A stretch of 64,000 nucleotides of DNA, from NCBI GenBank assembly GCA_049596455.1, contig JBMYLP010000004.1, forward strand, positions 1 through 64,000. Reading direction: 5' to 3'. The position numbers and the translations under genes are program-made. The stretch comes from UBA7446 sp049596455 (GTDB lineage Bacteria; Bacteroidota; Bacteroidia; Flavobacteriales; Flavobacteriaceae). This document shows, piece by piece, positions 8,689-18,067 of the stretch (its first letter is position 1; the number at the start of each line of letters is the position of its first letter). Below the pieces are notes generated by a model, which did not search any database, was not told where the DNA came from, and was given only the letters and a program-made list of their open reading frames with translations.

Positions 8689-8906
8689 TGAACAAACGGA
8701 ATTTCTTTCGCGGATTACGCTCCATGGCATATGCTATTGTGCTGGCATTTGTTGGTCCAACAGTGCTCAACTCTGCCTTTAAAAATCAAGAGCATCCGTT
8801 TTACATCCCTGTTTTGGGTATTGCCATTTTGATGTGTGCTGCCGCCATTGCTTTGGGGTTTTGGGGCATCAAACTCATGGTAAAAGGGTTATTTAATGAG
8901 GAGTAA
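8688..8906 (+). CDS. Small two-helix membrane protein, DUF6095-like
   Basis: 72 residues with two hydrophobic helices (about 13-30 and 40-66) and a charged N-terminus (MNKRNFFRGLRS). Overlaps the preceding gene stop as TAATG, so it is the third gene of the receptor operon. The pattern resembles small flavobacterial proteins labelled DUF6095; function unknown. Confidence 0.65.
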   Translation: MNKRNFFRGLRSMAYAIVLAFVGPTVLNSAFKNQEHPFYIPVLGIAILMCAAAIALGFWGIKLMVKGLFNEE

Positions 8907-8936
8907 TCCTAATTAATGATTATCCTTAAAAAACAC

Positions 8937-8966
8937 TTGACCGCTTCCACATTCCGCTTATCTTTG
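8937..8966 (+). promoter_or_regulatory. thrS-infC-rpmI-rplT promoter
   Basis: TTG at 8937-8939, 19 nt, TATCTTTG at 8959-8966. The predicted transcription start (about 8972) lies only a few nt before the thrS ATG at 8975, so the mRNA would be nearly leaderless. Confidence 0.65.
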
Positions 8967-8974
8967 CGCATTGT

Positions 8975-10933
8975 ATGAGTTCAGTAATTGACATTCGTTT
9001 ACCCGACGGTGCCGTAAAGCAAATGCCCACAGGTAGCACCCCTTTTGATGTTGCTAAAGAAATTAGCGAAGGATTGGCGCGTGTGGTGGTTTCTGCTGCA
9101 TATAACGGAAAAGTGATAGAAACCAAAACACCTCTTAACGAAAACGGCGACCTTGTCTTATATACTTTTAATGACAACGAAGGAAAAAAAGCCTTTTGGC
9201 ACTCAAGTGCACACCTATTGGCGCAAGCCTTAGAGCAACTCTACCCGGGAATAAAACTTACCATTGGTCCAGCAATTGACAATGGATTTTATTACGACGT
9301 AGATTCTGGTGAACATACCATTACCGAAAAAGAATTAGTTACCATTGAAAAGCGCATGTTGGAACTCGCACGTGGCAAGCACGAATTCACCATGCGTTCA
9401 GCAACCAAAGCCGATGCACTTTCTTTTTATCAAAATGCTGGCAATGAATATAAAACAGAACTCATTGAAGCCCTCGAAGATGGTACGATTACCTTCTGTG
9501 ACCACGATGATTTCACAGACTTATGCCGAGGAGGGCATGTGCCTAACACAGGAATCATTAAGGCAGTAAAACTGACCAATATTGCAGGAGCCTATTGGCG
9601 TGGCGATGAAAACAACAAACAGCTTACCCGCATTTACGGGGTGTCGTTTCCAAAACAAAAATTACTCACAGAATATCTGGAACTGCTTGAAGAAGCCAAA
9701 AAACGCGATCATAGAAAGTTAGGCGCAGAGCTAGGACTCTTTACGTTTTCGCAAAAAGTGGGTCAGGGATTGCCGCTTTGGCTGCCCAAGGGGGCAGCAC
9801 TGCGCGAGCGTCTCGAGCAGTTTTTGCGCAAAGCGCAAACCAAAGCGGGCTACGAGCAGGTTGTTACCCCGCACATTGGACAAAAAGAACTCTATGTCAC
9901 TTCTGGACATTACGAAAAATACGGCGCAGACAGTTTTCAACCCATACACACCCCTGCAGATGGCGAAGAGTTTTTACTCAAACCCATGAATTGCCCACAC
10001 CACTGCGAAATCTACAACGCATCGCCGTGGAGCTACCGTGATTTACCCATCCGATTGGCAGAATTTGGTACTGTTTATCGTTATGAGCAAAGTGGTGAAT
10101 TGCATGGACTTACCCGTGTGCGAGGATTTACGCAAGACGATGCCCATATTTTCTGTACGCCCGAACAACTCAACGATGAGTTTATGGGGGTTATTGATTT
10201 GGTACTCTATGTCTTTAACGCCTTAGGGTTTAAGGATTTTAAAACGCAAGTTTCTGTTCGCGACCCTGAAAAACCTGAAAAATACATTGGCGATACCGCG
10301 CTTTGGGAAAAAGCCGAACAGGCTATTATTGCCGCTGCTGAGCAAAAAGGACTCGACTATGTTATTGAAACAGGCGAAGCCGCTTTTTACGGTCCCAAGC
10401 TCGATTTTATGGTAAAAGATGCCTTAGGCAGAAGCTGGCAACTGGGAACCATTCAGGTAGATTATAACCTTCCAGAACGCTTTGACCTCAGTTATAAAGG
10501 CAATGACAACGAAATGCATCGTCCGGTAATGATACACCGTGCACCTTTTGGAAGCATGGAGCGTTTTGTGGCTATTTTGATTGAGCATACAGGTGGAAAT
10601 TTCCCTTTATGGCTGACGCCCACACAAGTACAATTGCTGTGTGTTAGCGAAAAGCATGAAAAATACGCCCAAAAAGTTTCAGAATTCTTAGAAAATAACG
10701 AAATTCGCGCCCTCGTGGATAATAGAAATGAGACCATTGGTAAAAAAATCCGCGAAGCAGAATTGAGCAAGGTGCCCTATATGGTCATCATTGGCGAACA
10801 AGAAGCTGCGCAACAAACGGTCTCAGTTCGACAACACGGAGGTAACGACCTAGGGGATATGCCCTTAGAAGATTTTGCTACCTTGATTAAACGTCAAGCA
10901 GCAGATGAAATTGAAACATTTACAATCAACTAA
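8975..10933 (+). CDS. thrS: Threonyl-tRNA synthetase
   Basis: 652 residues, normal for a full-length class II ThrRS. Domains in order: TGS (about 1-65, IDIRLPDGAVKQMPTGSTPFDVAKEI), editing/SAD domain (HSSAHLLAQAL near 75; RGGHVPNTG near 190), catalytic core (KPMNCPHHCEIY with the zinc Cys and His; GLTRVRGFTQDDAHIFC as motif 2) and anticodon-binding domain (from about 545). Charges tRNA-Thr and hydrolyses mis-charged Ser. Heads the conserved translation cluster thrS-infC-rpmI-rplT. Confidence 0.97.
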   Translation: MSSVIDIRLPDGAVKQMPTGSTPFDVAKEISEGLARVVVSAAYNGKVIETKTPLNENGDLVLYTFNDNEGKKAFWHSSAHLLAQALEQLYPGIKLTIGPAIDNGFYYDVDSGEHTITEKELVTIEKRMLELARGKHEFTMRSATKADALSFYQNAGNEYKTELIEALEDGTITFCDHDDFTDLCRGGHVPNTGIIKAVKLTNIAGAYWRGDENNKQLTRIYGVSFPKQKLLTEYLELLEEAKKRDHRKLGAELGLFTFSQKVGQGLPLWLPKGAALRERLEQFLRKAQTKAGYEQVVTPHIGQKELYVTSGHYEKYGADSFQPIHTPADGEEFLLKPMNCPHHCEIYNASPWSYRDLPIRLAEFGTVYRYEQSGELHGLTRVRGFTQDDAHIFCTPEQLNDEFMGVIDLVLYVFNALGFKDFKTQVSVRDPEKPEKYIGDTALWEKAEQAIIAAAEQKGLDYVIETGEAAFYGPKLDFMVKDALGRSWQLGTIQVDYNLPERFDLSYKGNDNEMHRPVMIHRAPFGSMERFVAILIEHTGGNFPLWLTPTQVQLLCVSEKHEKYAQKVSEFLENNEIRALVDNRNETIGKKIREAELSKVPYMVIIGEQEAAQQTVSVRQHGGNDLGDMPLEDFATLIKRQAADEIETFTIN

Positions 10934-10944
10934 ATTCGTAAGTT

Positions 10945-11496
10945 ATAGCGATACGAAGAAGAAGAAGCAGAGGTCCTGCTCGAGTCATAAAAGAAGATAA
11001 GCATCGAATAAATGAAAAGATTCGAGTGCCTGAAGTTCGTTTGGTTGGAGATAATGTAGAAATGGGGGTTTATCCCCTAGCAAAAGCCTTGCAAAAGGCA
11101 AACGAATTGGAGTTAGACTTGGTTGAAATTTCACCAAATGCTGCTCCGCCGGTGTGTAAAATCATCGACTATAAAAAGTTCCTTTACGAGCAAAAAAAGC
11201 GCGAAAAGGCAATGAAAGCAAACGCCTCTAAGGTGGTGCTGAAAGAAATACGGTTTGGACCCCAAACCGATGAGCATGATTACGAGTTTAAAAAGAAGCA
11301 CGCAATCAAATTCCTAGAAGAAGGTGCAAAGCTAAAAGCCTTTGTGTTTTTTAAAGGACGCTCAATTATTTTTAAAGAACAAGGCCACATCTTGTTGCTT
11401 CGATTAGCACAAGATTTGGAAGAATATGGCAAAGTAGAACAATTGCCAAAATTGGAAGGAAAACGGATGATTATGTTAATCAATCCGAAGAAATAA
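10945..11496 (+). CDS. infC: Translation initiation factor IF-3, apparent ATA start codon
   Basis: The core (RINEKIRVPEVRLVGDNVEMGVYPLAKAL through KRMIMLINPKK) is IF-3. The first standard start (GTG 11026) would cut off about 27 conserved residues. The frame is open upstream to a TAA at 10939-10941, and the only sensible start is ATA at 10945: read as Met it gives MAIRRRRSRGPARVIKEDKHRINEKIR, the N-terminus seen in Bacteroidota IF-3. No ATG, GTG or TTG lies in that stretch. Non-AUG starts on infC are a known device for self-limitation, since IF-3 rejects such codons. The start is 11 nt after the thrS stop. Length 183 residues. Confidence 0.9.
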   Translation: MAIRRRRSRGPARVIKEDKHRINEKIRVPEVRLVGDNVEMGVYPLAKALQKANELELDLVEISPNAAPPVCKIIDYKKFLYEQKKREKAMKANASKVVLKEIRFGPQTDEHDYEFKKKHAIKFLEEGAKLKAFVFFKGRSIIFKEQGHILLLRLAQDLEEYGKVEQLPKLEGKRMIMLINPKK

Positions 11497-11509
11497 AAAA
11501 GGAAGTAGT

Positions 11510-11707
11510 ATGCCTAAGATGAAAACCAAGTCGAGTGCTAAAAAACGCTTTAAGCTAACAGGCACAGGGAAAATTAAACGCAAACATGCGTTTAAAAGTC
11601 ACATTTTGACAAAAAAATCAAAAAAGCGCAAGCTTAAACTAACCCATAGTGGTTTGGTTCACGAAAGCGATGCGGATAATATCAAGGAACAACTTCGTTT
11701 AAAATAA
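11510..11707 (+). CDS. rpmI: 50S ribosomal protein L35
   Basis: 65 residues, very basic: MPKMKTKSSAKKRFKLTGTG at the N-terminus and a lysine/arginine-rich body, all typical of L35. Located 13 nt after infC with a GGAAG-like purine stretch upstream; third gene of the translation cluster. Confidence 0.97.
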   Translation: MPKMKTKSSAKKRFKLTGTGKIKRKHAFKSHILTKKSKKRKLKLTHSGLVHESDADNIKEQLRLK

Positions 11708-11766
11708 AATAACCTGAAGTCGGCTTTAAAAGTGAGATACTCCGCCTGCTTCACAATAATTACATC

Positions 11767-12111
11767 ATGCCAAGATCAGTAAATGCTGTAGCTTCCAGAG
11801 CTCGAAGAAAGAAGATTCTTAAACTAGCCAAAGGCTACTTTGGTAGAAGAAAAAACGTATGGACAGTTGCTAAAAACGCCGTCGAAAAAGCGTTGCTTTA
11901 CGCCTACCGCGACCGCAGAAATAAAAAACGCAGCTTCCGTGCACTATGGATAACACGTATCAATGCTGGCGCACGCCTTCACGGCATGTCATACTCACAG
12001 TTTATGGGTAAAGTAAATGCGAACAACATTGCGTTAAACCGTAAGGTATTGGCTGACTTAGCCATGAACCACCCAGAAGCTTTCAAAGCGGTGGTTGATA
12101 AAGTAAAATAG
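11767..12111 (+). CDS. rplT: 50S ribosomal protein L20
   Basis: 114 residues. MPRSVNAVASRARRKKILKL and GYFGRRKNVWTVAKNAVEKALLYAYRDR are diagnostic for L20, an assembly protein that binds 23S rRNA early. The 59-nt gap after rpmI (11708-11766) holds a weak GTGA/TCAC pairing but nothing I can call a leader. A REP-like palindrome follows the gene and may act as the terminator shared with the convergent dnaB. Confidence 0.96.
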   Translation: MPRSVNAVASRARRKKILKLAKGYFGRRKNVWTVAKNAVEKALLYAYRDRRNKKRSFRALWITRINAGARLHGMSYSQFMGKVNANNIALNRKVLADLAMNHPEAFKAVVDKVK

Positions 12112-12130
12112 GTTTTATTTTTTAAACAGT

Positions 12131-12172
12131 AGTTCTCGATACAATCTGCCTGTGGCAGATCACTCGAACTGA
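12131..12172 (+). repeat. REP-like palindromic element, copy 3, between convergent genes
   Basis: Identical over 42 bp to 3905-3946. It sits between the 3' ends of rplT and dnaB, where its nested palindrome could stop transcription from both sides. Confidence 0.85.
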
Positions 12173-12194
12173 CTAACTTTTACATTTCAGTTTT

Positions 12195-13709
12195 TTAGAA
12201 CGGCATATCGTCATCAGACGATGACCCAAAGGCATCGTTTGGATCTATGCGTGGTGGTTCAAAAGATTCATCTGAGTTTATCTTTGACTGAAACTCTGTT
12301 GGCGCATCAAACGTATCTAGGTTATCAAACTTCCCTAACGCACCAATAAATTTAAGTCGGATGCTGTCCAAACCACCGTTTCGGTGTTTGGCAATAATAA
12401 ATTCCGCTTGCCCTGCAGCGGGTGAGCGCTCCTCGTCATCCCATTCATCAATTTTATAATATTCAGGACGATAGATAAAGGTAACCAAATCGGCATCTTG
12501 CTCAATAGCACCCGATTCACGTAAGTCAGAGATTTGTGGACGCTTGCTGCCTCCTCTAGTTTCCACAGCACGTGAAAGTTGTGATAATGCAATGATAGGA
12601 ATATCCAATTCTTTTGCCAATGCTTTTAAATTTCGAGAAATCGTAGAAATCTCCTGCTCGCGGTTACCTGCTTTACTACTTCCTCCAGGAGTCATAAGTT
12701 GCAAATAATCAATCATAATCAGGCGAATACCAAACTGAGACGATAAACGTCTTGCTTTGGCGCGCAAGTCAAAAATGGATAAGGAAGGTGTATCATCAAT
12801 GTAGAGTGGCGCATTCTCCAAATCAGAAACCTTAACATTGAGTTGTTTCCATTCGTGGTCTTCCAGTTTTCCTGTGCGTAGCTTTTCAGAAGAAAGCCCC
12901 GTTTCAGAAGATATCAGTCGAGTAATAAGTTGCACCGAAGACATTTCGAGCGAGAAAAATGCCACAGGAATGTTTTGCTCTACGGCAATATTACGCGCCA
13001 TAGACAACGTAAAGGCAGTTTTACCCATACCAGGACGAGCTGCCACGATAATCAAATCGCTGTTTTGCCACCCCGAAGTAATTTTATCCACGCCGAAAAA
13101 ACCAGAAGGAACACCACTCATTCCTTCTTGATTGGCAATTTCCTCAATTTTTTTCTTGGCTTGAATTACAAGGTTTTGCGCCGTTGTGGTGGACGATTTT
13201 AGGTTGCCCTGAGATACTTCGTAAAGTTTCGATTCTGCTTTGTCAAGCATATCAAAAACATCTTTGGTTTCGTCGTAGGCTTCTTCAATAATTTCATTTG
13301 AGATTTTAATCAAACTCCGTTGAATATATTTTTGAAGGATAATGCGTGCGTGATACTCAATGTGCGCAGAGGAAGATACTTTTTTGGAAAGCTGAATCAA
13401 ATAAAAGTCACCACCTACCTGATTGAGTTTTGCTTCTTTTTTGAGCTGTGCTGACACCGTTAGCAAGTCAATCGGTTCTGAATTTTCGAACAATTTGACC
13501 ATAGCAGAAAAAATAATCTGGTGTGCTTCGCGATAAAACGCATCTGGAAGTAAAATATCTATGACCTCATCTACACCCTTTTTGTCTATCATCATGGCGC
13601 CCAACACCACTTCTTCAAAGTCAATGACTTGTGGTGGCAGTTTTCCGCGCTCCAACGGAACTACCGTTGCAGGCGACACTATAGACGGAATGGGATTCTT
13701 TTTTTCCAC
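12195..13709 (-). CDS. dnaB: Replicative DNA helicase DnaB
   Basis: 504 residues, normal length. N-terminal helical domain (about 25-130; EEVVLGAMMIDKKGVDEVIDILLPDAFY), linker, then RecA-fold helicase domain with Walker A (AARPGMGKTAF), Walker B region (LIMIDYLQLM) and the arginine-finger region (RESGAIEQDADLVTFIYRPEYY). Unwinds DNA at the replication fork. Acidic C-terminus ends in DDDMPF. Lies 104 nt downstream of accA on the same strand. No intein. Confidence 0.97.
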   Translation of the reverse strand: MEKKNPIPSIVSPATVVPLERGKLPPQVIDFEEVVLGAMMIDKKGVDEVIDILLPDAFYREAHQIIFSAMVKLFENSEPIDLLTVSAQLKKEAKLNQVGGDFYLIQLSKKVSSSAHIEYHARIILQKYIQRSLIKISNEIIEEAYDETKDVFDMLDKAESKLYEVSQGNLKSSTTTAQNLVIQAKKKIEEIANQEGMSGVPSGFFGVDKITSGWQNSDLIIVAARPGMGKTAFTLSMARNIAVEQNIPVAFFSLEMSSVQLITRLISSETGLSSEKLRTGKLEDHEWKQLNVKVSDLENAPLYIDDTPSLSIFDLRAKARRLSSQFGIRLIMIDYLQLMTPGGSSKAGNREQEISTISRNLKALAKELDIPIIALSQLSRAVETRGGSKRPQISDLRESGAIEQDADLVTFIYRPEYYKIDEWDDEERSPAAGQAEFIIAKHRNGGLDSIRLKFIGALGKFDNLDTFDAPTEFQSKINSDESFEPPRIDPNDAFGSSSDDDMPF

Positions 13710-13813
13710 GACACTAAACTACATTAATTGTATTAGAAGAAATGGGGAAAACGCAAAAACTAACGAACAAAAGCGCGGTTAATAAATGCGCATTTTTGTT
13801 CATAAGCCAAACA

Positions 13814-14807
13814 TTATTCGCTATAAACACCCATGGCAAAAAACTTTTCCATGCGTTCTTGCACGAGCTTATCTGTGGGTTTATCCTTAAGCTCGGTAAA
13901 GGCTTTACAAATGGTTTTGCGAACCGTATCAAACATTGCTTCACGATTGGTGTGTGCTCCGCCTAAAGGTTCTTTAACAATGGCGTCAATCAACTTTTGA
14001 CGCTTCATGTCTTTTGCGGTAAGTTTTAAAGCCTCGGCATGAAACATCTACATTTTTNNNNNNNNNNAAAGCCTCGGCAGCTTGCTCTTTATATTCCCAA
14101 CTGCGCCACAAAATAGAAGAACACGACTCGGGAGAGATGACCGAATACCAAGTGTTTTCGAGCATAAAAATACGATCTCCAACGCCTATACCTAATGCGC
14201 CTCCAGAAGCACCTTCGCCAATAATGACTACAATGATAGGCACTTTTAATCGAGACATTTCCAAAATGTTACGTGCAATGGCTTCACCCTGACCACGTTC
14301 TTCGGCTTCTAAACCAGGATAAGCACCAGGGGTGTCTACAAAACACACCACAGGAATATTAAATTTTTCAGCAGATTTCATCAATCGCAACGCCTTGCGA
14401 TAGCCCTCAGGATTTGCCATACCAAAGTTTCTGTACTGACGAGTTTTGGTGTTGAACCCTTTTTGCTGCCCGATAAACATAAAACTTTGGTCACCAATTT
14501 TTCCTAAACCGCCAATCATGGCTTTGTCGTCTTTCACTGTTCTATCTCCGTGAAGTTCCAAAAAGCTGCCTTTTGTCAGGGCATTGATATAATCTAACGT
14601 ATAGGGTCTTGAGGGGTGACGCGACACCTGCACACGCTGCCAAGCGGTAAGATTGCCGTAAATTTCTTTTTTTAAATCGGTAAGACGTTCGTCAATTTTG
14701 TGGCACGTATCCGTGACATCAACATCGCTTTCATCGCCAATAATCTGACATTTTTGAAGTTGCTCTTCTAACTCTTTAATGGGTTGTTCAAAGTCTAAAT
14801 ACTCCAT
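13814..14807 (-). CDS. accA: Acetyl-CoA carboxylase carboxyltransferase subunit alpha, interrupted by a scaffold gap
   Basis: The alpha subunit transfers the carboxyl group from biotin to acetyl-CoA, the first step of fatty acid synthesis. N-terminal part (MEYLDFEQPIKELEEQLQ through SSILWRSWEYKEQAAEA) and C-terminal part (AEALKLTAKDMKRQ to FAMGVYSE) lie on the two sides of the N run. Removing 14040-14079 joins them in frame and gives 317 residues, the normal length. Motifs present: RHPSRPYTLDYI, FVDTPGAYPGLEAEERGQGEAIARN, GEGASGGALGIGVGD. Start at 14807 chosen because residues upstream (MFTHNSYK) are not family-like. Confidence 0.93.
14040..14079. other. Scaffold gap with redundant 12-bp overlap (assembly artefact)
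   Basis: AAAGCCTCGGCA occurs at 14028-14039 and again at 14068-14079, right after ten N. The 18 nt between the left copy and the N run do not continue accA. Taking the two copies as one overlap restores the accA frame with no missing sequence. Confidence 0.85.
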
Positions 14808-14857
14808 TTTGTAGCTGTTATGAGTAAACAAATATACTTATTTTGGTTTCGGAGCAC

Positions 14858-15748
14858 CTACTTATTTGCTCTTTTTTTACGTCTAAGTTTTAACACTCCA
14901 TTTGCCAATACAGCAGCGAGAATACACATCACTCCGATATAGAATGAAGGTGGCATGGTTTCTTTCTCTCCAAAAATAACATATGCCAAAGCGATACCAT
15001 AAACAGGCTCCATATTTATGCCAAGCATAATAGAATACGGCGTTAGATGCCGCATGACCACAATAGACACAACAAATGCGTATGATGTACACACAAAAGC
15101 AAGTATTGCCAACCAAAATAAATCTTGTGAGCTAATTTCAAAGAAAGAAGCTGTTAATGTGCCCTGCGCAGCTAAAAGCACCGTAACCACAAGAGCCCCT
15201 ACCAAAAGCTCGTAAAACGATAAAATGTACGGGTTAGTTTTAGCAACATATTTTCCATTGATTAGTGTAAAAAACACAGCCAGAAGGGTAGAAATTCCAG
15301 CGTAGAAAAAACCCATAAGATGCGTTGCATCTGTCCCCAACACCAAAACCAATCCAACAATGACAAGCAACCCGAACAGCACCTCGTAGCCAATGACCTT
15401 ACGCTTATAAAAAATCGGTTCTAAAAGCGAAGTCAAGAATGCCCCTGAAGAAAGTACTGATAGTGTAATGGAAACATTAGAAACCTTCACCGCACCAAAA
15501 AATGTAATCCAATGAAACGCAATTAGAATACCACTAACAATAGCCACCCAAGTAATGGTTTTTGACATGCGAAACGAATGCTTGCGTAACCACAATACCA
15601 AACCTAGTCCAAAAGTAGCAAGCGTCATCCGGTACCATACCAACGGAATTGCCGAAATACTGATAAGCGCACCCAGCACCGCTGTGAATCCAAAGATGAT
15701 GACGATAAAGTGAAAATGTAATGTACTAAGTAGTTTATCTTTTTGCAT
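14858..15748 (-). CDS. EamA-family (DMT) transporter
   Basis: About 296 residues from MQKDKLLSTLHFH. Ten predicted hydrophobic helices in two EamA halves (about 10-140 and 150-290), with an AIPLVWYRMTLATF helix early and EPVYGIALAYVIFGE near the end, typical for drug/metabolite exporters. Substrate unknown. The start lies inside the 3' end of lptG (14-nt overlap, shared GTCATGCAAAAAG), so it is translationally coupled to it; a longer upstream start in the same frame would run further into lptG and is less likely. Confidence 0.85.
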   Translation of the reverse strand: MQKDKLLSTLHFHFIVIIFGFTAVLGALISISAIPLVWYRMTLATFGLGLVLWLRKHSFRMSKTITWVAIVSGILIAFHWITFFGAVKVSNVSITLSVLSSGAFLTSLLEPIFYKRKVIGYEVLFGLLVIVGLVLVLGTDATHLMGFFYAGISTLLAVFFTLINGKYVAKTNPYILSFYELLVGALVVTVLLAAQGTLTASFFEISSQDLFWLAILAFVCTSYAFVVSIVVMRHLTPYSIMLGINMEPVYGIALAYVIFGEKETMPPSFYIGVMCILAAVLANGVLKLRRKKRANK

Positions 15749-16811
15749 GACGAAGCAAATAAACAGATAAAATAGCAAATATCGCATTGGGCGTCCATGC
15801 GGCTACCCAAGGAGTAAAGTTGGATTTTTCTACCATTACCTCAAAAATCTTGTCAAAAAATATGTAAAGGAATGCCAGTATAATGCCCATAGCAAGATTG
15901 ACACCCATACCACCACGCTTTTTGAACGATGCCATAGCTACAGCAATTAATGTAAGAATAAAGGCAGAAACAGGCGTGGTCCAGCGTTTGTGTCGCACCA
16001 GCAGGTGCTGATTGATAAGTGGACTTCCGTTTTTTTGTTCCTCTTTAATATAGTCGTTTAACTCAAAAAAGTTAAGTGTTTGAGCTTTGTAGGTAACAGG
16101 CACCAATTCATCCAAATCAAAATTAAAAAGCGTATCCAAACGAGATTCCTTACGAATGATCTCTTGCTCATCAATCATGCTGCGTTGAAAAAATTGCGAT
16201 AGCCTATGCAGACTATCCTTCTCTACCCATCTGATGTTTTGCGCTTTGATTTTATACGCTAACTCATCTCCATCAAAATGCTCCCAAGTAAAATTATATC
16301 CAATTTTTCGATTGGCATTATAGCTGCTTAAATAAACAAAATCGTTTTCACTCAATTGCTTATATATATTATCTGTAAGACGAACTTTTTGATTTTTGTT
16401 AATGTAAGTATATTCAAAATCATTATAACGTTCGCTAGCATTGGGCACCCAAAACATACTTGCACCAAACGCCAACGCAGCAATAAAAGCTGCTCCGATC
16501 AAAAATGGTCGTAGGTAACGATAAAACGAAACTCCTGAAGAAAGAATCGCAATGACTTCGGTGTTACTTGCCAATTTTGACGTAAACCAAATCACAGATA
16601 AAAACAAAAATATCGGAAAAAGCATGTAGCCAAACACCCAAACAAAATCATAATAATGGGATAATATCTCGGATTGTGTGAGCTCGTATTGCTTGAATTT
16701 GTCAATTTTTTGAGATAAATCTACCAACACGCTTATGGGAATAAACATGCCTAGCATGACAAAAAATGTGCTTATGTATTTAAGTATAATATAGCGGTCT
16801 AGTAATTTCAT
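15735..16811 (-). CDS. LptF/LptG-family permease for lipopolysaccharide export
   Basis: 358 residues. N-terminal helices (MKLLDRYIILKYISTFFVMLGMFIPISVLVDLSQKIDKF), a periplasmic beta-jellyroll middle (about 115-265), and three C-terminal helices; this is the YjgP/YjgQ fold. With LptB it extracts LPS from the inner membrane. Of the two paralogues it resembles LptG, but I cannot decide firmly. Start at 16811 lies one base after the tgt stop; the longer frame that reaches into tgt is not family-like. Confidence 0.9.
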   Translation of the reverse strand: MKLLDRYIILKYISTFFVMLGMFIPISVLVDLSQKIDKFKQYELTQSEILSHYYDFVWVFGYMLFPIFLFLSVIWFTSKLASNTEVIAILSSGVSFYRYLRPFLIGAAFIAALAFGASMFWVPNASERYNDFEYTYINKNQKVRLTDNIYKQLSENDFVYLSSYNANRKIGYNFTWEHFDGDELAYKIKAQNIRWVEKDSLHRLSQFFQRSMIDEQEIIRKESRLDTLFNFDLDELVPVTYKAQTLNFFELNDYIKEEQKNGSPLINQHLLVRHKRWTTPVSAFILTLIAVAMASFKKRGGMGVNLAMGIILAFLYIFFDKIFEVMVEKSNFTPWVAAWTPNAIFAILSVYLLRHAKR

Positions 16812-16812
16812 C

Positions 16813-17943
16813 TTACAATCGCTTGTCCATTTGGCGCACCATAGTGTTTTTCCACGATGCAAAATCACCTGCTAAAATATGTTTTCTAGCCTCGCGAACC
16901 AACCACAAATAAAAGGATAAGTTGTGCAGTGTAGCCAATTGCTTACCAAGTAATTCATTGGCGGCAAACAAATGTCGCAGATAGGCTTTACTGTAGGTAG
17001 AATCTACAAAGCTCACCCCATTTGGGTCGATGGGCGAAAAGTCGTTTTCCCATTTTTTGTTTTTGATATTGATGGTACCTTCTGATGTAAAAAGCATACC
17101 ATTTCGGGCATTGCGCGACGGCATCACGCAGTCGAACATATCAACACCTAACGCAATATTTTCCAAGATATTAATCGGTGTTCCAATACCCATCAGATAG
17201 CGGGGTTTGTCTTGAGGTAATACACTACACACCGTATCTGCCATAGCATACATTTCTTCAGCGGGCTCCCCTACCGACAAACCGCCAATAGCATTTCCTG
17301 GTGCATTGGTGTTGGCAATAAATTCGGCGGATTGCTCGCGCAAATCAGAATAAACACTCCCCTGTACTATTGGAAAAAGCGTTTGTTGGTAGCCGTATTT
17401 AGGTTCCGTTTCAGCAAAACGTTCTTGACAACGCTCCAGCCATCGATGCGTCATATGCATGGAGTTTTTAGCATAATCATATGGGCAAGGATAAGGGGTA
17501 CATTCATCAAATGCCATGATAATATCTGCCCCAATAGTTCGCTGAATATCCATGGCAGATTCAGGCGTAAAAAAATGCTTTGATCCATCAATATGAGATT
17601 TAAACGCTACACCTTCCTCTGTAATTTTTCTGTTATCTGCCAATGAATATACCTGGTATCCTCCACTATCTGTAAGTATGGGTCTGTCCCAATGCATAAA
17701 CGCATGAATGCCTCCCGCCTGCTCCAAAATGGAAGTAGTGGGGCGCAAATACAAATGATAGGTGTTTGCTAAAATAATATCGGGGTTCACGTCCTGTGCT
17801 AGGTCTTGCTGATGTACGCCTTTCACCGTGGCAGCTGTACCAACAGGCATAAAAATTGGAGTTTGAATGGTACCGTGGGCAGTAGTTAGCGTACCCGCTC
17901 TGGCTTTTGAGCCACTATCGATTTTATCTAATGAAAACTTCAC
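16813..17943 (-). CDS. tgt: Queuine tRNA-ribosyltransferase
   Basis: 376 residues. Swaps guanine-34 for a queuine precursor in tRNAs with GUN anticodons. Motifs: TPIFMPVGTAATVKG, nucleophile/substrate region LTDSGGYQVYSL, GGLSVGEP, and catalytic Asp region DMFDCVMPSRNARNG. A zinc-binding segment with the usual Cys spacing is not obvious near the C-terminus (only HLFAANELLG there), as in some bacterial Tgt variants. Start is GTG at 17943 (MKFSLDKIDSGSKARAG matches the family). First gene of the tgt-lptG-transporter operon; -7 box lies only 4 nt upstream. Confidence 0.95.
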   Translation of the reverse strand: MKFSLDKIDSGSKARAGTLTTAHGTIQTPIFMPVGTAATVKGVHQQDLAQDVNPDIILANTYHLYLRPTTSILEQAGGIHAFMHWDRPILTDSGGYQVYSLADNRKITEEGVAFKSHIDGSKHFFTPESAMDIQRTIGADIIMAFDECTPYPCPYDYAKNSMHMTHRWLERCQERFAETEPKYGYQQTLFPIVQGSVYSDLREQSAEFIANTNAPGNAIGGLSVGEPAEEMYAMADTVCSVLPQDKPRYLMGIGTPINILENIALGVDMFDCVMPSRNARNGMLFTSEGTINIKNKKWENDFSPIDPNGVSFVDSTYSKAYLRHLFAANELLGKQLATLHNLSFYLWLVREARKHILAGDFASWKNTMVRQMDKRL

Positions 17944-17947
17944 ACGC

Positions 17948-17981
17948 CAAATATACGCAACACATATATTGGACTAGTCAA
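17948..17981 (-). promoter_or_regulatory. tgt promoter
   Basis: On the minus strand TTG (17981-17979) and TATATTTG (17955-17948) are 23 nt apart. The expected transcription start falls at or next to the GTG start codon, suggesting a leaderless mRNA. Confidence 0.55.
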
Positions 17982-18067
17982 CATGTTGTTCATTATTTTT
18001 TCAGTTTAAATGGTAAAAAAATAGAGTTGCTACTAGCAGAGTTTTATATTTGCATAAAACAATACCA

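Noticed and set aside
11708..11766. L20 autoregulatory leader before rplT
   Set aside because: Only a 4-bp stem could be drawn; not enough to support a leader.
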